NCBI GenBank assembly: GCA_965248805.1 | Contig: CBDFKJ010000005.1 | Span: forward strand, 248,001 to 312,000 | Length of the DNA stretch: 64,000 nucleotides | DNA from: CBDFKJ01 sp965248805 | GTDB taxonomy: Bacteria; Pseudomonadota; Alphaproteobacteria; UBA6615 | Reading direction: 5' to 3' | Position numbers and translations under genes: made by a program | Part shown: piece by piece, positions 14,829 through 24,376 of the stretch | Numbering within the stretch: the stretch's first letter is position 1 | Layout of the letters: every line of letters starts with the position of its first letter | Notes under the pieces: model-generated | The model's input: the letters and a program-made list of their open reading frames with translations, nothing else | What the model was told of the DNA's origin: nothing | Databases searched by the model: none

Positions 14829-17534
14829 TCACGTTTTGTGCCAGTGCGCTAGGCTGCACTCGTGGTGGGGACCAGGCGTGTCCGGCAAGCCGGACTGCGC
14901 GGTCTCGCCCTGGATCGTGACGTCGACCGGCAGGATCGGACGCGGGTCGGCGCGGCTGCTGTCGTAGATCATGCGCAGTGCATGATTGCCGCCGAATGCG
15001 CGCACTCCCGGCAGATCGTGCATGACCGTAAGCGCGCCTTGGCACAGGCTCGTCCGCGAACCAGTCGTCTCACGATTTTTGGGACAACCGTCGTCGCCAT
15101 CGTCGCCGTTTTGCGGCGGCCAATCCTCACCACCACCACCGTCGTCACTGCCGCCACCGCCACCGCCACCGCCACCGCCACCGCCGCCCCGGTCGTTGTC
15201 GGGATTGTGGTCGGGATCGTTGTTGAAGGGCCATGGCGGCTGCCAGAAGTGCCAGTCGGCGGCGATGATGCCGCCGGAGATGGTCTCGATCACCGAACCG
15301 TCGGAACTGACCTCGCCGGTGCTGACCGACACGAAGGCGCCGGTGTCGGGGTCGAGCGACCAGATGTCTCCCTGGTTGCCCGGTGCCAGGTTGTCGATGT
15401 TGGGGAAGGTGATCGGCGCCGGCGTCGTGAAGGTGACGCCCACCGGCTGAATTGTGATCAAGAGGCCCGGCTGCAGCGTCTCGGGCAGCGCCGCAGGCGC
15501 CAGCGCCAGCGGTACCTCCGAGATTGACAGATCGCCGTCGAACGGAACCGCTCCCATCATCGCCGTGCCGGCGGCGACCGTCATCGAGACGTTGAGGTTA
15601 GTATTGGTGACCACCGTGTCGCCGGGCGCGTTGGGGTCGTAGTGCTGGACGCCGGCGGGATCGATGCGCGGCAGGAAGAACGGCCGGCTGACGACGTTGG
15701 TGACGTCGGCGATCAGCGAGATCTCCTCGCGGAAGCCGGCGTAGGTGACGCCGCCGGGGCCAGGCAGAGCCGTCGAGGTATCGAGGTCCAGGATCTGACT
15801 GCCAGACGGCACGCCGCTGAGCGTGAAGTCGCCGTTGGCGTCGGTGGTGGTCGAGAAGCCGGTATTGAACAGCGACACCGTCGCGCCCTCGATCGGCGTC
15901 TCGATGCTGAGAACATAGTCGTTGGTGTCCAGCAGCCGCCCGGCGAGCGCGGTGACGCCGCCCACCGGCGCGCCGACGACGGTGATGATGATGGCCTCGG
16001 AATCGGTCAGCAGCCCGTCGTCGACCATGAAGGTCATCGCGATGGTGCCGACCTGGCTCTCGTCCGGTGTAAAGGTGAACACACCGGTCTGGCCGTCGAG
16101 GGACGCACCGGCGGGCAGCGGCACGGGAGAAGCGGAGAAAGCGAGCGGGTCGCCATTGAGATCAGTCGCGGTAAGCGTCAGCGCCAGGCTGTTGCCCAGA
16201 TCGACCGACCGGTTGCCGACCGGATCCAACACCGGCGGCAGGTTGCCTGCCACCAATTGGGCGGTGATCACCACCGTGTCGGCGATGCTATTGACGGTGC
16301 CGTCATTGACGATCAGCTCGACCGTGTAGTTGCCGGCGACGTCGGGCACAAAGGTCGGGTTGACGGCCGTTGGATTCGACAACGTAGCCGTGCTTCCGCC
16401 GGGCGTCGCGATCAGCGTCCAGGCGTAGGTCAGGGGATCGTTGTCGGGATCGGTCGAGCCGCTGCCGTCAAGCTGCACGGTGTCGTCGACCGCAACCGTT
16501 TGGTCGGGGCCGGCGTCCGCCACGGGCGCCGAGTTGTCGACCGAGACCATCAGTGTGTCCGGTATGCTGAGCTCGTTGCCGTCGTCGACGGTGAGCTGCA
16601 GCACATAGGTGCCAGTGACGTCCAGAGTGAGACCAGGCCGGCTGGTCGACGGCGTGCTCAGGCTGGCGCCGCTACCGGAAGGCCGCGCCACCAATGCCCA
16701 ATCGTAGCTCAGTTGATCGCCGTCGGGATCGAAGGAGCGCCCGGCTTCGAACTCGAGCGTCGCACCGACGCTCGACGTGACGTTCGGCCCGGCATCGGCC
16801 ACGGGCGGTAGGTTGTCGGTGCTGTAGGTGACGGTTGCCACCGCGCTGGTGGCGGTCCCGTCATCGACGGTCAGCTCGATGATGTAGTCGCCGCTGCTGT
16901 CGACAAAGAACGTCGGCCGAGGATCGGTGGCCTCGGACAACGCTGCCCCGCTGCCGCCGGGCACTGACACCAGCGTCCAGCTATACGCCAGGAGATCGCC
17001 GTCGACGTCCCACGACGCGGTGCCGTCAAGCTGCACCGTCGTACCGATCTCCACCGACTGGTCGCGGCCGCCGTCGGCCACGGGCACGCTGTTGGAGGTG
17101 CTGATGACCACGGCATCGGGATCACTGCTGCGCGGTCCCTCGGTCGCCACCAGCTCGATCGTGTAGTCGCCGGCCAAGTCGGCGACGAAGGTGGGGTTGA
17201 CCAGGGTCGCGTCGGATAGCGACGCGGTGCTGCCGATCGGCGCGGAAACGATCGTCCAGGCATAGCTCAACAGTTTGCCGCCGTCGTCGGTCGAGCCACT
17301 GCCGTCAAGCGACACCGTCGCGCCCACCGTTGCCATCTGATCGAAGCCGGCGTCGGCCACCGGCGGCGCATTACCTGCCGCCAGCGCTTCGCCGATCAGG
17401 CCGAGACTGCGCTCCTCATCGGCCGTGCCAGCCAGTTCCGTCTGCGGACCGAAGTCCAGATCCCATCCACGCCACAGGATACTCGCACCTGCGATAACAC
17501 CGAGGGCCAGGAGCAGAGCACCGGTCTTTCTCAT
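14829..17534 (-). CDS. Large exported PKD-repeat protein, probably C-terminally truncated
   Basis: A 901-residue protein with an N-terminal signal/anchor (MRKTGALLLALGVIAGASIL). Four PKD/REJ-type Ig-like repeats follow at about 55-430, each with the PVADAGxDQ opening and a YAWTLxSxPxGS core. A cadherin-like/He_PIG module (FTFTPDESQVGTIAMTFMVDDG) and a carboxypeptidase-regulatory-like module (PIEGATVSLFNTGFSTT) come next. A poly-Gly run leads to a short tail. That tail (GNHALRMIYDSSRADPRPIL) resembles the start of RHS/YD-repeat regions, but the protein ends about 40 residues later in unrelated residues. I infer that the RHS-like core has been lost by frameshift or deletion. AGAGGAAAG precedes the ATG. 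Confidence 0.85.
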   Translation of the reverse strand: MRKTGALLLALGVIAGASILWRGWDLDFGPQTELAGTADEERSLGLIGEALAAGNAPPVADAGFDQMATVGATVSLDGSGSTDDGGKLLSYAWTIVSAPIGSTASLSDATLVNPTFVADLAGDYTIELVATEGPRSSDPDAVVISTSNSVPVADGGRDQSVEIGTTVQLDGTASWDVDGDLLAYSWTLVSVPGGSGAALSEATDPRPTFFVDSSGDYIIELTVDDGTATSAVATVTYSTDNLPPVADAGPNVTSSVGATLEFEAGRSFDPDGDQLSYDWALVARPSGSGASLSTPSTSRPGLTLDVTGTYVLQLTVDDGNELSIPDTLMVSVDNSAPVADAGPDQTVAVDDTVQLDGSGSTDPDNDPLTYAWTLIATPGGSTATLSNPTAVNPTFVPDVAGNYTVELIVNDGTVNSIADTVVITAQLVAGNLPPVLDPVGNRSVDLGNSLALTLTATDLNGDPLAFSASPVPLPAGASLDGQTGVFTFTPDESQVGTIAMTFMVDDGLLTDSEAIIITVVGAPVGGVTALAGRLLDTNDYVLSIETPIEGATVSLFNTGFSTTTDANGDFTLSGVPSGSQILDLDTSTALPGPGGVTYAGFREEISLIADVTNVVSRPFFLPRIDPAGVQHYDPNAPGDTVVTNTNLNVSMTVAAGTAMMGAVPFDGDLSISEVPLALAPAALPETLQPGLLITIQPVGVTFTTPAPITFPNIDNLAPGNQGDIWSLDPDTGAFVSVSTGEVSSDGSVIETISGGIIAADWHFWQPPWPFNNDPDHNPDNDRGGGGGGGGGGGGGSDDGGGGEDWPPQNGDDGDDGCPKNRETTGSRTSLCQGALTVMHDLPGVRAFGGNHALRMIYDSSRADPRPILPVDVTIQGETAQSGLPDTPGPHHECSLAHWHKT
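15151..15190 (-). repeat. Hexanucleotide microsatellite coding for poly-glycine
   Basis: A run of CCGCCA/CCACCG units on the + strand codes for 13 consecutive glycines in the PKD protein. Such repeats slip easily, changing linker length in 2-residue steps without frameshift. Confidence 0.85.
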
Positions 17535-18017
17535 GAATCTTTCCTCTTATTCCGAAAGCGCGCGTCCTGCCGCCGGCTCAGACCTTTCTCAATTCCGTCT
17601 CACGACGCGGATGCCGGATGTCTCGGTTCGCGAAGGTGGTGGTGAATTGTGACGCTGCTAGAACAAGCAGCGAGAGATGCTAGATCGTTATTCCTGTCTA
17701 TAACCTCCCCGCACCAGCAGACGACCGCGCGGCGCTTCCCCCACGAATAGATGGCACTGCCAACATAAGCGCAGACAAGTCGCGGGGCCCCGCACGCACT
17801 AAATTATTGCGCGTGGTTGTATGCGGGTGAATGGCGGTTTTGAGTAGCCGGTACAAAACTTGTGGATAACACTGGTATTGTTGCCCATGCCACTGATTGC
17901 GGCAGCTTGAACAATTGCTTGAGTAGCAACACTGTAGAGCTTGCCGCTTGATCCAGGGATTGGAGTGACCGGCTGGCGCGTGAAGGGGGAGCGGCACAGT
18001 TGGAGTTAACTTAACGG
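17535..18017. other. Intergenic region upstream of the PKD gene
   Basis: No gene is supported. It must contain the promoter of the PKD-repeat gene, which reads away to the left, but I cannot place it. The right edge is the IS1182-like element. Confidence 0.45.
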
Positions 18018-19336
18018 TTAACAGCCCGTTGAAGAAGACTGAGTTGATGAAGCATCGGGCGTGATAACAATGGCGGCGGCGAGACCCGGCGCCGGGGGGT
18101 TATTGAGGGCGAGGATAATGATCAGCGATTGTTCCTGTCGCAAGACAAGCAGCAGGACCGCCAAGCCCTTGGCCGCAGCCTCTCGCGGGGTCCCGGCGCC
18201 GATCAACTGGCGCAATAGGACGCCCAGGTTGTGTCCGGCGACGTGGATCAGATAGCGCTTGCCGACGTTCTCGCGCCCACGCAGCCAAGTGCGGCGCATG
18301 CCGCCGCGATCGAGGACCTGGGCGAAGCCCCGCTCGACCACTTCGGCGCGGAGTTTGAACGCGGCCTTCGCCACGCCCGACAGCAATCGGTTGCGGTTGT
18401 TGTAAACGGCCCGCCGAGCGGCGTCGTCGCCGTGCCAGCGCGAGAGCCCCTTGCCCTTCGGTTCGGCGATGCGGGTCGTCCAGGCGCCGTCGGCAAGGGA
18501 CTTCAGCACCTCGCGGCCGAAGTAGCCTTTGTCGGTCACCAGCTCCGCCGGTTCGTCGGCCGTCGGCGCTGCGCCCACAGCCGCCAGCTTGGCCTCGGCT
18601 GACGTCAACGTTGTCGGCAGGGTGGTCGTGTCGCCCTGATCGGCCGGATACAGCTCGGCCGCGATCACCGCCCCGGTGTCGAGGTCGACCGCGTGTTCGG
18701 GCTTGTAGGCCAGATGCGTCGTGCCGTCCTTCATCCTGGCGATTTTGGCCTCCGCGTCGAGACCCAGTCCGCATTGGAGAGTTTCTTGCCCTTGCGCCGC
18801 CGATCCATCTGCGCCAAGTCATTCGCCGCGGTCTCGATCCCGCTGTCGGCGGCCATGCGCTGCAGCATCTGGCGATAGCTTTCGCCGCTGTCGCGGCGCA
18901 CGATCGAGCGCAGCGCCGCGTTCGCCTCCATGGTCGAAGCATCGACCCCAATCCGCTCGCCCTTGACCAGGCCGTGCTCGCCAAGAACGTCCAGCACCCA
19001 GGCTAACACTGCCTCATGCACCGCGTGCGGCTGCGGATCGTGCTCAACGACGAGTGGTCAGGCACACGTGCGCGCGCCTCCAGGCGCAAGAACTCACGCA
19101 GCGACAAGCTGTCGGCGCACCGCCACTCCAACGCCCGCTCACTGTCGAGGCCTTCGAAGTAGCCGACCAGGTGCATCCGGAAGTAACGCCCCGGTGGGAT
19201 TCCCGGACGTCCGATCCCTGGCGCGTAATAGGGCTCACACAGGTCCTCGGCGAACGCATCGAAACCGGCATCGACCAGCCAGCTGGTCGTAAAACACGTG
19301 GCCGGGCGAGCGAGGCATCTCTGCCCAACTGACCAT
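18018..19336 (-). pseudogene. IS1182-like transposase, multiple frameshifts
   Basis: Three reading-frame segments together give a near-complete transposase. The N-terminal part reads MVSWAEMPRSPGHVFY, then in another frame FDAFAEDLCEPYYAPGIGRP and RYFRMHLVGYFEGLDSERAL. The middle part (GVDASTMEANAALRSIVRRD) holds the first catalytic Asp, and the C-terminal part (MKDGTTHLAYKPEHAVDLDT, LVTDKGYFGREVL) holds the second. At least three frame changes (near 19290, 19020 and 18730) make it non-functional. The last frame ends in the flanking TTAA. Confidence 0.8.
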
Positions 19337-19444
19337 CAAGTCCACCTGTCGATCCCCTTGTCGTCCCAACGCCATGACGAAGCTCCCGACTCGAACCATG
19401 CCCTCGTCACAGAGTCAGATGGCCGCGACTTTTTCAACGGGCTG
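18022..19444 (-). mobile_element. IS1182-like insertion sequence, degenerate
   Basis: A 1423-bp element with terminal inverted repeats: left CAGCCCGTTGAAGAAG, right (reverse complement) CAGCCCGTTGAAAAAG. It is flanked by the 4-bp palindrome TTAA at 18018-18021 and 19445-19448, the duplication style known for IS1182 family elements. Its transposase gene is broken by frameshifts. Confidence 0.8.
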
Positions 19445-19448
19445 TTAA

Positions 19449-19809
19449 CCCACACCGAGGACGACGAGGGCCTGCAAGCGACCAAATCGTGATAATGTAG
19501 CGCGCAGACGACCTGCGAGCCGCCCGACACTTCAAGCCGGGTGGGCTCGCTCAGGTCGGCAACATCCGAATCGGGAGAAGGATGTGCGCAATTGGTTGGC
19601 GCCGATCGGGCGCTCGCATTAGCGGCATAGTCGGAACTGCAGTCGCCGATGAAACGTTCGAGGCCGTTGCCGAAGGCGACACCGTGAAGGTCGAGGTCGC
19701 CGACGTTGAGGGCGCCTTTCAGGAATTGAGGGGTAGGCCCAGACCCTCCGCGCTGGCGTTGTGTTCCCGTCGCGTACGGGCTGCGCAACCCCGTTGCGCG
19801 CGGCGCCAA
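19449..19809 (-). other. Possible remnant of a gene disrupted by the IS1182-like element
   Basis: On the minus strand about 95 codons show the strong G/C third-position bias of real genes here, giving KGALNVGDLDLHGVAFGNGL and then ERFIGDCSSDYAANASA. The family is not recognised. The frame runs into the right end of the IS element. Rejoining the flanks across TTAA gives a stop almost at once (VNR then TAA), so this may be the C-terminal end of a small gene or only a remnant. Confidence 0.3.
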
Positions 19810-20165
19810 ACTGACGCGCGCCTCTCAGCGACAGATTGAACCCCAATACCACTTCCTCGCCCGGCCGCTCGAGGAGGGGCGCTTTTTTGCTGGAACCGGG
19901 CGCGCTGTCTCAGCCTCCGTTTCTATTTTGCGCCTGTTTGGAGTAGTAAGGGTCTTTGCGGCACGTCCAACACTGCAATGAGTTGACGCTGCTTGGATCA
20001 GGTCGTTAGCATGTACGTATGTCAGACAGCGCGGCAGAGCTGGTTCGACAGCGCCAGACCACAGGGCGGGTGTGCCCGGTTATGATTTTGAGGCGTTATG
20101 ACATGTCTTACGCAACTCCGGCCGGGGACGCGAGGCGTCGGCTGGCCAATGGGGAGGAATATCCA

Positions 20166-21947
20166 ATGAGAACCAAGGGAACTTTGCTTGTCGCGGCCAT
20201 GGTGGCGGCAAGCCTGGGAGTTGGACTGACCGCTTACGCGCAGGATGCAGTCCTAACCACGCCAGAGCGGCTCCTGAATGCGGATAACGAGCCGCACAAC
20301 TGGCTTATGTACAACGGGAACTACAAAAATTGGCACTATTCGACACTCGATCAGATCAACAAGAGCAACGTCGCCGGACTGCGTATCGTGTACCAGGCCT
20401 CGATCGGCGGGTGTGCGACGTCAACCACCGAGGGCGCGCGCTGCCAAGAGCAGGGGTCGCCGCTGGTGGAAAACGGGATCCTCTATGTGACGGACTCGCA
20501 AAACAAGGTGATGGCCTTCGACGTGACCAGCGGCAATCGCGCTTATCCGCTGTGGCGCTTCGATCCCGAGGTCGTAAAGTCCGATAGATCCCGCGGGATA
20601 GCGCTGTACCAGAACACCGTGATCCAGTCGACCGCGGACGCGCGTATCATTGCGATCGACAAGCAATCGGGCGAAGCGGTTTGGGAAATGGGCGCCCAGG
20701 AGCCGGTAGGCCAACCAAACACGGCGGAGATGATCGCAACCCGCTCCTTCACCGGCGTCCCACAGACCTATCCGACCGCCGGAGGCAGGCAAATCCTAAC
20801 CGTGGGTCCCCGTGGTGCCGGAGTCGGCTCCATGACGGCCTACGATGCCAACAACGGCGAACTGATCTGGCGGACCTATACGATCCCGCAACCGGGCGAT
20901 CCCAACTTCGGCACCTGGCCCGGCGAAAAATGGCGAACGGGCGCAGCGATGCCCTGGGGATCACCGCCCGCCTTCGATCCCGAAACGAACACACTGTATT
21001 TCGGCACTGGCGAGCCTTCGCCCGTCTACGATCCCGAATACCGCCCGGGCGACAACCTCTATTCGGTGAGTACCCTAGCGTTGGACGCCGATACCGGCGA
21101 GATCAAATGGTACTTCCAGGAGACTCCCAACGACCAGTGGGACTTTGACTCGACGTCGAGCAGGATCCTGCACGAGGTCGACGGACAGTTGGCGGTCAGC
21201 AACTGGTCCCGCAACGGATTCTTCTACACCCTGGACCGGAGCACCGGGGCGTTCCTCGGAGGGGTCCCGGAGCTGGATAACGTCAACTGGACGGCAGGCC
21301 TCGACCCGAAGACGGGCTTGCCGCTAGAGTACGTGCCGGGCGGCGTTCTGCAGACCTACAACGTGGCAGGTCCCCGGCGCGGCCGTTCCGAGGCGGACGC
21401 TCCGCTGGTCTGCGCCACATGGGGCGGCGGCCCGACGGGGATTTGGCCCGCCTCGTATGACCCATCAACCGGCATCACCTACCAAACCAGAACCACGGGA
21501 TGCACGTACCAGACGGTCGTGACCACCACTGACGAGGCGTTCGACCCGTTGCGCCGCGAGGGCCTCGGTTCAGTCGTCAGGCAGGTGCAGGTCAACACTG
21601 AGGCTGCGCTGATCGCCATCGACACGGCGGGAGGCGAAGTCCTCAACACCTATGTCCGCAACCTGGAAATCCCGAGCACCCGTCAGGCCGAAGTCGGCGC
21701 GCTGGCGACGGCCGGTGGCTTGGTGTTCAGCGGGTTTGACGACGGGTCGGTGTCGGTGTTCGACAAGGACACGCTCGAAGAGCTCTGGCGCTTCAACCAC
21801 GGCACGAGCATGAAGGGTGGCATAATGAGCTTCGCGGTGGACGGGAAGCAGTACGTCGCCCACCTTATCGGCGGCGATAATGCCGGCAATTCGGGGATCA
21901 GCACGCTAACGCTGCCGACCGCAATGCTGGTGGTATACGGTCTCTAG
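20166..21947 (+). CDS. PQQ-dependent alcohol/methanol-type dehydrogenase
   Basis: A 593-residue periplasmic quinoprotein with a signal peptide (MRTKGTLLVAAMVAASLGVG...AYA) and an eight-bladed propeller. Family marks are NWLMYNGNYKNWHYSTLDQI, SPLVENGILYVT, YFGTGEPSPVYDPEYRPGDN and the late ALATAGGLVFSGFDDGSV blade. It has no fused cytochrome domain, so electrons would pass to a separate cytochrome c, probably the one at 23681. The catalytic region reads WDFD (325-328): Asp326 fits the base and Asp328 the extra Asp of lanthanide-dependent enzymes. The usual metal-ligand Asn in GTGNP is Glu283, and the usual Glu in GGAEYG-type loops is Gly or absent near 219. The vicinal Cys pair of methanol dehydrogenases is missing. 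GGGGAGGA supports the ATG at 20166. Confidence 0.88.
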   Translation: MRTKGTLLVAAMVAASLGVGLTAYAQDAVLTTPERLLNADNEPHNWLMYNGNYKNWHYSTLDQINKSNVAGLRIVYQASIGGCATSTTEGARCQEQGSPLVENGILYVTDSQNKVMAFDVTSGNRAYPLWRFDPEVVKSDRSRGIALYQNTVIQSTADARIIAIDKQSGEAVWEMGAQEPVGQPNTAEMIATRSFTGVPQTYPTAGGRQILTVGPRGAGVGSMTAYDANNGELIWRTYTIPQPGDPNFGTWPGEKWRTGAAMPWGSPPAFDPETNTLYFGTGEPSPVYDPEYRPGDNLYSVSTLALDADTGEIKWYFQETPNDQWDFDSTSSRILHEVDGQLAVSNWSRNGFFYTLDRSTGAFLGGVPELDNVNWTAGLDPKTGLPLEYVPGGVLQTYNVAGPRRGRSEADAPLVCATWGGGPTGIWPASYDPSTGITYQTRTTGCTYQTVVTTTDEAFDPLRREGLGSVVRQVQVNTEAALIAIDTAGGEVLNTYVRNLEIPSTRQAEVGALATAGGLVFSGFDDGSVSVFDKDTLEELWRFNHGTSMKGGIMSFAVDGKQYVAHLIGGDNAGNSGISTLTLPTAMLVVYGL

Positions 21948-21980
21948 AACCAAAGACGGTTTCTAGGGCTGAGCATGTTT

Positions 21981-22016
21981 CGTGCAGGGGGAGTCCGCTC
22001 TCCCTGCACGTTCCAT
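21981..22016 (+). terminator. Strong hairpin after the PQQ dehydrogenase gene
   Basis: A long near-perfect stem, CGTGCAGGGGGAG / CTCTCCCTGCACG, with a TCCG loop begins 33 bases after the stop codon and is followed by TTCCATTT. The T-run is poor, so termination or mRNA stabilisation are both possible. Confidence 0.6.
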
Positions 22017-22032
22017 TTGGGGTATTGTGCCG

Positions 22033-22779
22033 ATGCGCATTTTGCCTGCCGTACTCGGGATTGTAGTCGTATTTTGGGTTACGGAGGGGTCTCTGGCCCA
22101 GTCGCGGGCCAGGATCTTCGATGTCGAGCTCGGCAGTCCCGTCAGTGCATTGCCGTCGGATGAGTGGGTCGATCCGGCCTGCGGAACCAACGGCGGCCCG
22201 CCGTCACGGAAGCTGGACAGCTTCGAGGAATTCGCCCGCTGTCCCGCTGAAGAACAGACAGGGCTTCACGAGATCTGGTTCATTTACGACGACGAGTGGG
22301 AATACATCGCCCGCGCGTATCGCGATCCTGCGGAAATCCGGAGCTACTCGGCAAACATCTTCTTTCAGCAGCCCATCATCACGTCCCTTCTGGTCGATGA
22401 TGGCGGCCTCGTGCAGGGCTACCGCGTGATTACCGACCCGCGCGCGCAGATCGACTTACGTAGCCAAGCCTATATACTGTACGGGATCTTCAAGAGCTTT
22501 TTCGACGACGCCCCATGGCAATGTACGGACCTACCCCGCGAGGAGCGCGAACGGCCGGTCGAAGGAAGGTTCCTCAAGGCGACGTGCGCGATGGCGTCCG
22601 ACCGGTACTTCGTTAGAGTCGAGGGTCGGCACCTTCGCAAGCCCGGACAGGACACCCGCGACGTTCCCGGAGTGCCCGCCTATGCAGAGGGCGACTTCGA
22701 AAGCTCAGCGCGCCTTGAAGTCCACAACGTTGATGCGGTCAAGGATGCACCGTGCTGTCGGGCATCCGCGCGCCTGTGA
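22033..22779 (+). CDS. Exported protein of unknown function beside the PQQ dehydrogenase
   Basis: A 248-residue protein with a signal peptide (MRILPAVLGIVVVFWVTEGS) and a soluble domain rich in aromatic and acidic residues (HEIWFIYDDEWEYIARAYRD; QAYILYGIFKSFFDDAPWQC). It has four to six Cys residues, suggesting disulfides in the periplasm. I recognise no family. It follows the dehydrogenase by 85 bases, with a hairpin between, and its 3' end overlaps the convergent pentapeptide-repeat gene by 41 bases. Confidence 0.7.
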   Translation: MRILPAVLGIVVVFWVTEGSLAQSRARIFDVELGSPVSALPSDEWVDPACGTNGGPPSRKLDSFEEFARCPAEEQTGLHEIWFIYDDEWEYIARAYRDPAEIRSYSANIFFQQPIITSLLVDDGGLVQGYRVITDPRAQIDLRSQAYILYGIFKSFFDDAPWQCTDLPREERERPVEGRFLKATCAMASDRYFVRVEGRHLRKPGQDTRDVPGVPAYAEGDFESSARLEVHNVDAVKDAPCCRASARL

Positions 22780-23503
22780 GCACCGCGTTGTGAAGGTTTG
22801 CCCTGACGAGTCTGGCGCCGGTCAGGTCGGCGTTGCTCAAGTTCACCCCCCCGAGGTCCGCGCCGTCGAAGTTTGAGTCGCGCAGCACCGCGCCGCTCAG
22901 ATTGGCGTTACGCATATCGGAATCGACGAAATACACCGTCTCGGCCAACACGCCGCTTAGGTCGGCGCGAAAGAGCGCCGTCTCGCGGAGGTCGGCGTTG
23001 GTCAGGTTAGCCTGGCCGAGACGGGCATCGGCGAGCTTGGCGCCGCCCAAATCCGCTCTTGCGAGGTTCGCCCCTTCCAGGTTGGCGCGGATGAGGACGG
23101 CATTACCCATCCGTGCCGTCACCAGCGTGGCATCCGAGAGGTCCGCTCCAGAGGCGGCGGCGGCAAAAAACATCGCCTCCGTCAGGTTCGCGCCGCTGAG
23201 GTCGGCGGTCGTCAGGTTCGCACGGTTGAAGTTTGCCAGGGCAAGCTCGGCGCCCGAAAGGTTGGCGCCTCTGAGGTTGGCGTTGTGGAACGACGCCTCT
23301 TTCAGGTTGGCGCCCGACAGATCGGCGCCTGCCAGGTCGCGCCGCTTCAGGCTGACGCCGGCGAGGTTGCAGCCGGCACAGTCCAAAGTCTCTCCGGCAA
23401 GGAACGCTGTTTCGCGGTCGCCGCGTTCCTGCGCGTAGACGCTCCCGCTTGCGGCGATCAGGATCGCCGTCAGCGTGCCGACAAACAAAGGCCGATTGGT
23501 CAT
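22739..23503 (-). CDS. Exported pentapeptide-repeat protein
   Basis: A 254-residue protein with a signal peptide (MTNRPLFVGTLTAILIAASG...YAQ) followed by about 40 tandem A(D/N)LxX pentapeptides (for example LAGADLSGANLKEASFHNAN) that would form a right-handed quadrilateral beta-helix. A CAGC motif (LDCAGCNLAGV) opens the repeat. Cytosolic relatives mimic DNA, but this one is exported, so a structural or binding role in the periplasm is likelier. I chose the ATG at 23503 because it starts the signal peptide directly. Confidence 0.88.
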   Translation of the reverse strand: MTNRPLFVGTLTAILIAASGSVYAQERGDRETAFLAGETLDCAGCNLAGVSLKRRDLAGADLSGANLKEASFHNANLRGANLSGAELALANFNRANLTTADLSGANLTEAMFFAAAASGADLSDATLVTARMGNAVLIRANLEGANLARADLGGAKLADARLGQANLTNADLRETALFRADLSGVLAETVYFVDSDMRNANLSGAVLRDSNFDGADLGGVNLSNADLTGARLVRANLHNAVLTGARMPDSTVHP

Positions 23504-23680
23504 GAGGCTTGTTTCAGCACGGACCGTTGTCAACCAACACCATACGTGTCTGCGGCCGTCGGCTAGCCCACGCCTGGGGACGATGGCGCACTTGGGCTTG
23601 CCTTAGCCGCCATCGGCTAGAACGCTTCCCTGTCGGGCAAGCTCAGCCACCGCCGACGGATACGACGTGGCTTCTATCCG

Positions 23681-24202
23681 TCAGTACTGGAGGCAGGACG
23701 GGACGTTTGGATTCCCGCCGAAGAACGCGCCGCAGTTTTCGCGCGTGATTTTCGTAACGCCGACGACGTTCTCGATCAGGAAGTCCACCAGAGTCGCCAG
23801 CTCGTCCGCCGTGAAGACGGCGCCTTGGATGACCTCCGGCGGTGCCTCGCCGACCGGTAGCCCGTAGCACGCCGTCTCGGTATAGGCGCCGGCCAGATTG
23901 TAAGGCATTTCTGTATCGGGCCGGCCGCAGCCGATGGCCTCGATCAGCAGCTCGCGGTCCAGCTGCGTACGGCGCAGGTTCGGGCCTTGCGGGTAAGCTG
24001 CATCCCCGTCCCCCGCCGCGAGGTTGCCGTGACAGCTAAGGCATCCGCCCCGACCCCAGATCGCTCCGCCGTCCTGAGCCTGGCTCGGAAGCGAAAACGC
24101 CAGAACGGCGCATGCCGCGCTGACAAGGCACGCAACCCTTACAGCAGGGCTCAATCGACCGCCCGAACCGGCGCTGTTGGCTAGGTGTCTCAACTGTAAC
24201 AT
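23681..24202 (-). CDS. Periplasmic c-type cytochrome
   Basis: A 173-residue protein with an N-terminal signal/anchor (VRVACLVSAACAVLAFSLPS), one haem-attachment motif CLSCH, and a likely distal Met ligand in DTEMPYN. The domain includes RRTQLDRELLIEAIGCGRPD and the C-terminal LVDFLIENVVG helix of class I cytochromes. AGGAGG 6 bases before the ATG at 24202 decides the start. As a neighbour of the PQQ dehydrogenase it is the obvious candidate electron acceptor, although it is on the opposite strand. Extra Cys residues near the C-terminus may form a disulfide. Confidence 0.85.
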   Translation of the reverse strand: MLQLRHLANSAGSGGRLSPAVRVACLVSAACAVLAFSLPSQAQDGGAIWGRGGCLSCHGNLAAGDGDAAYPQGPNLRRTQLDRELLIEAIGCGRPDTEMPYNLAGAYTETACYGLPVGEAPPEVIQGAVFTADELATLVDFLIENVVGVTKITRENCGAFFGGNPNVPSCLQY

Positions 24203-24376
24203 ACCTGTCCTCCTGAGTGTCGGAACAAATAACACGGTAGACCGCAGACACGCGGATGCCAAGTCCGGACCGCGCGATCGTCGCGATCGCCGGCGATGGC
24301 GAGGTCCTTGCCGAAGCGGTCATCGGCGTGCCGCCGCGCCGCCAGATCTCGCCGTACTGTGAAGCTCTACGCTGCC

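Noticed and set aside
15121..15190. Possible CRISPR-like short repeats
   Set aside because: Units are 6 bp without spacers and code for glycine; it is a microsatellite.
15642..16811. A 389-codon frame antisense to the PKD gene
   Set aside because: It is an artefact of repeated GC-rich codons on the other strand; the PKD repeats are unmistakable.
22833..23438. A 201-codon + strand frame opposite the pentapeptide-repeat gene
   Set aside because: Repetition of the pentapeptide codons creates a stop-free antisense frame; residues are low complexity.
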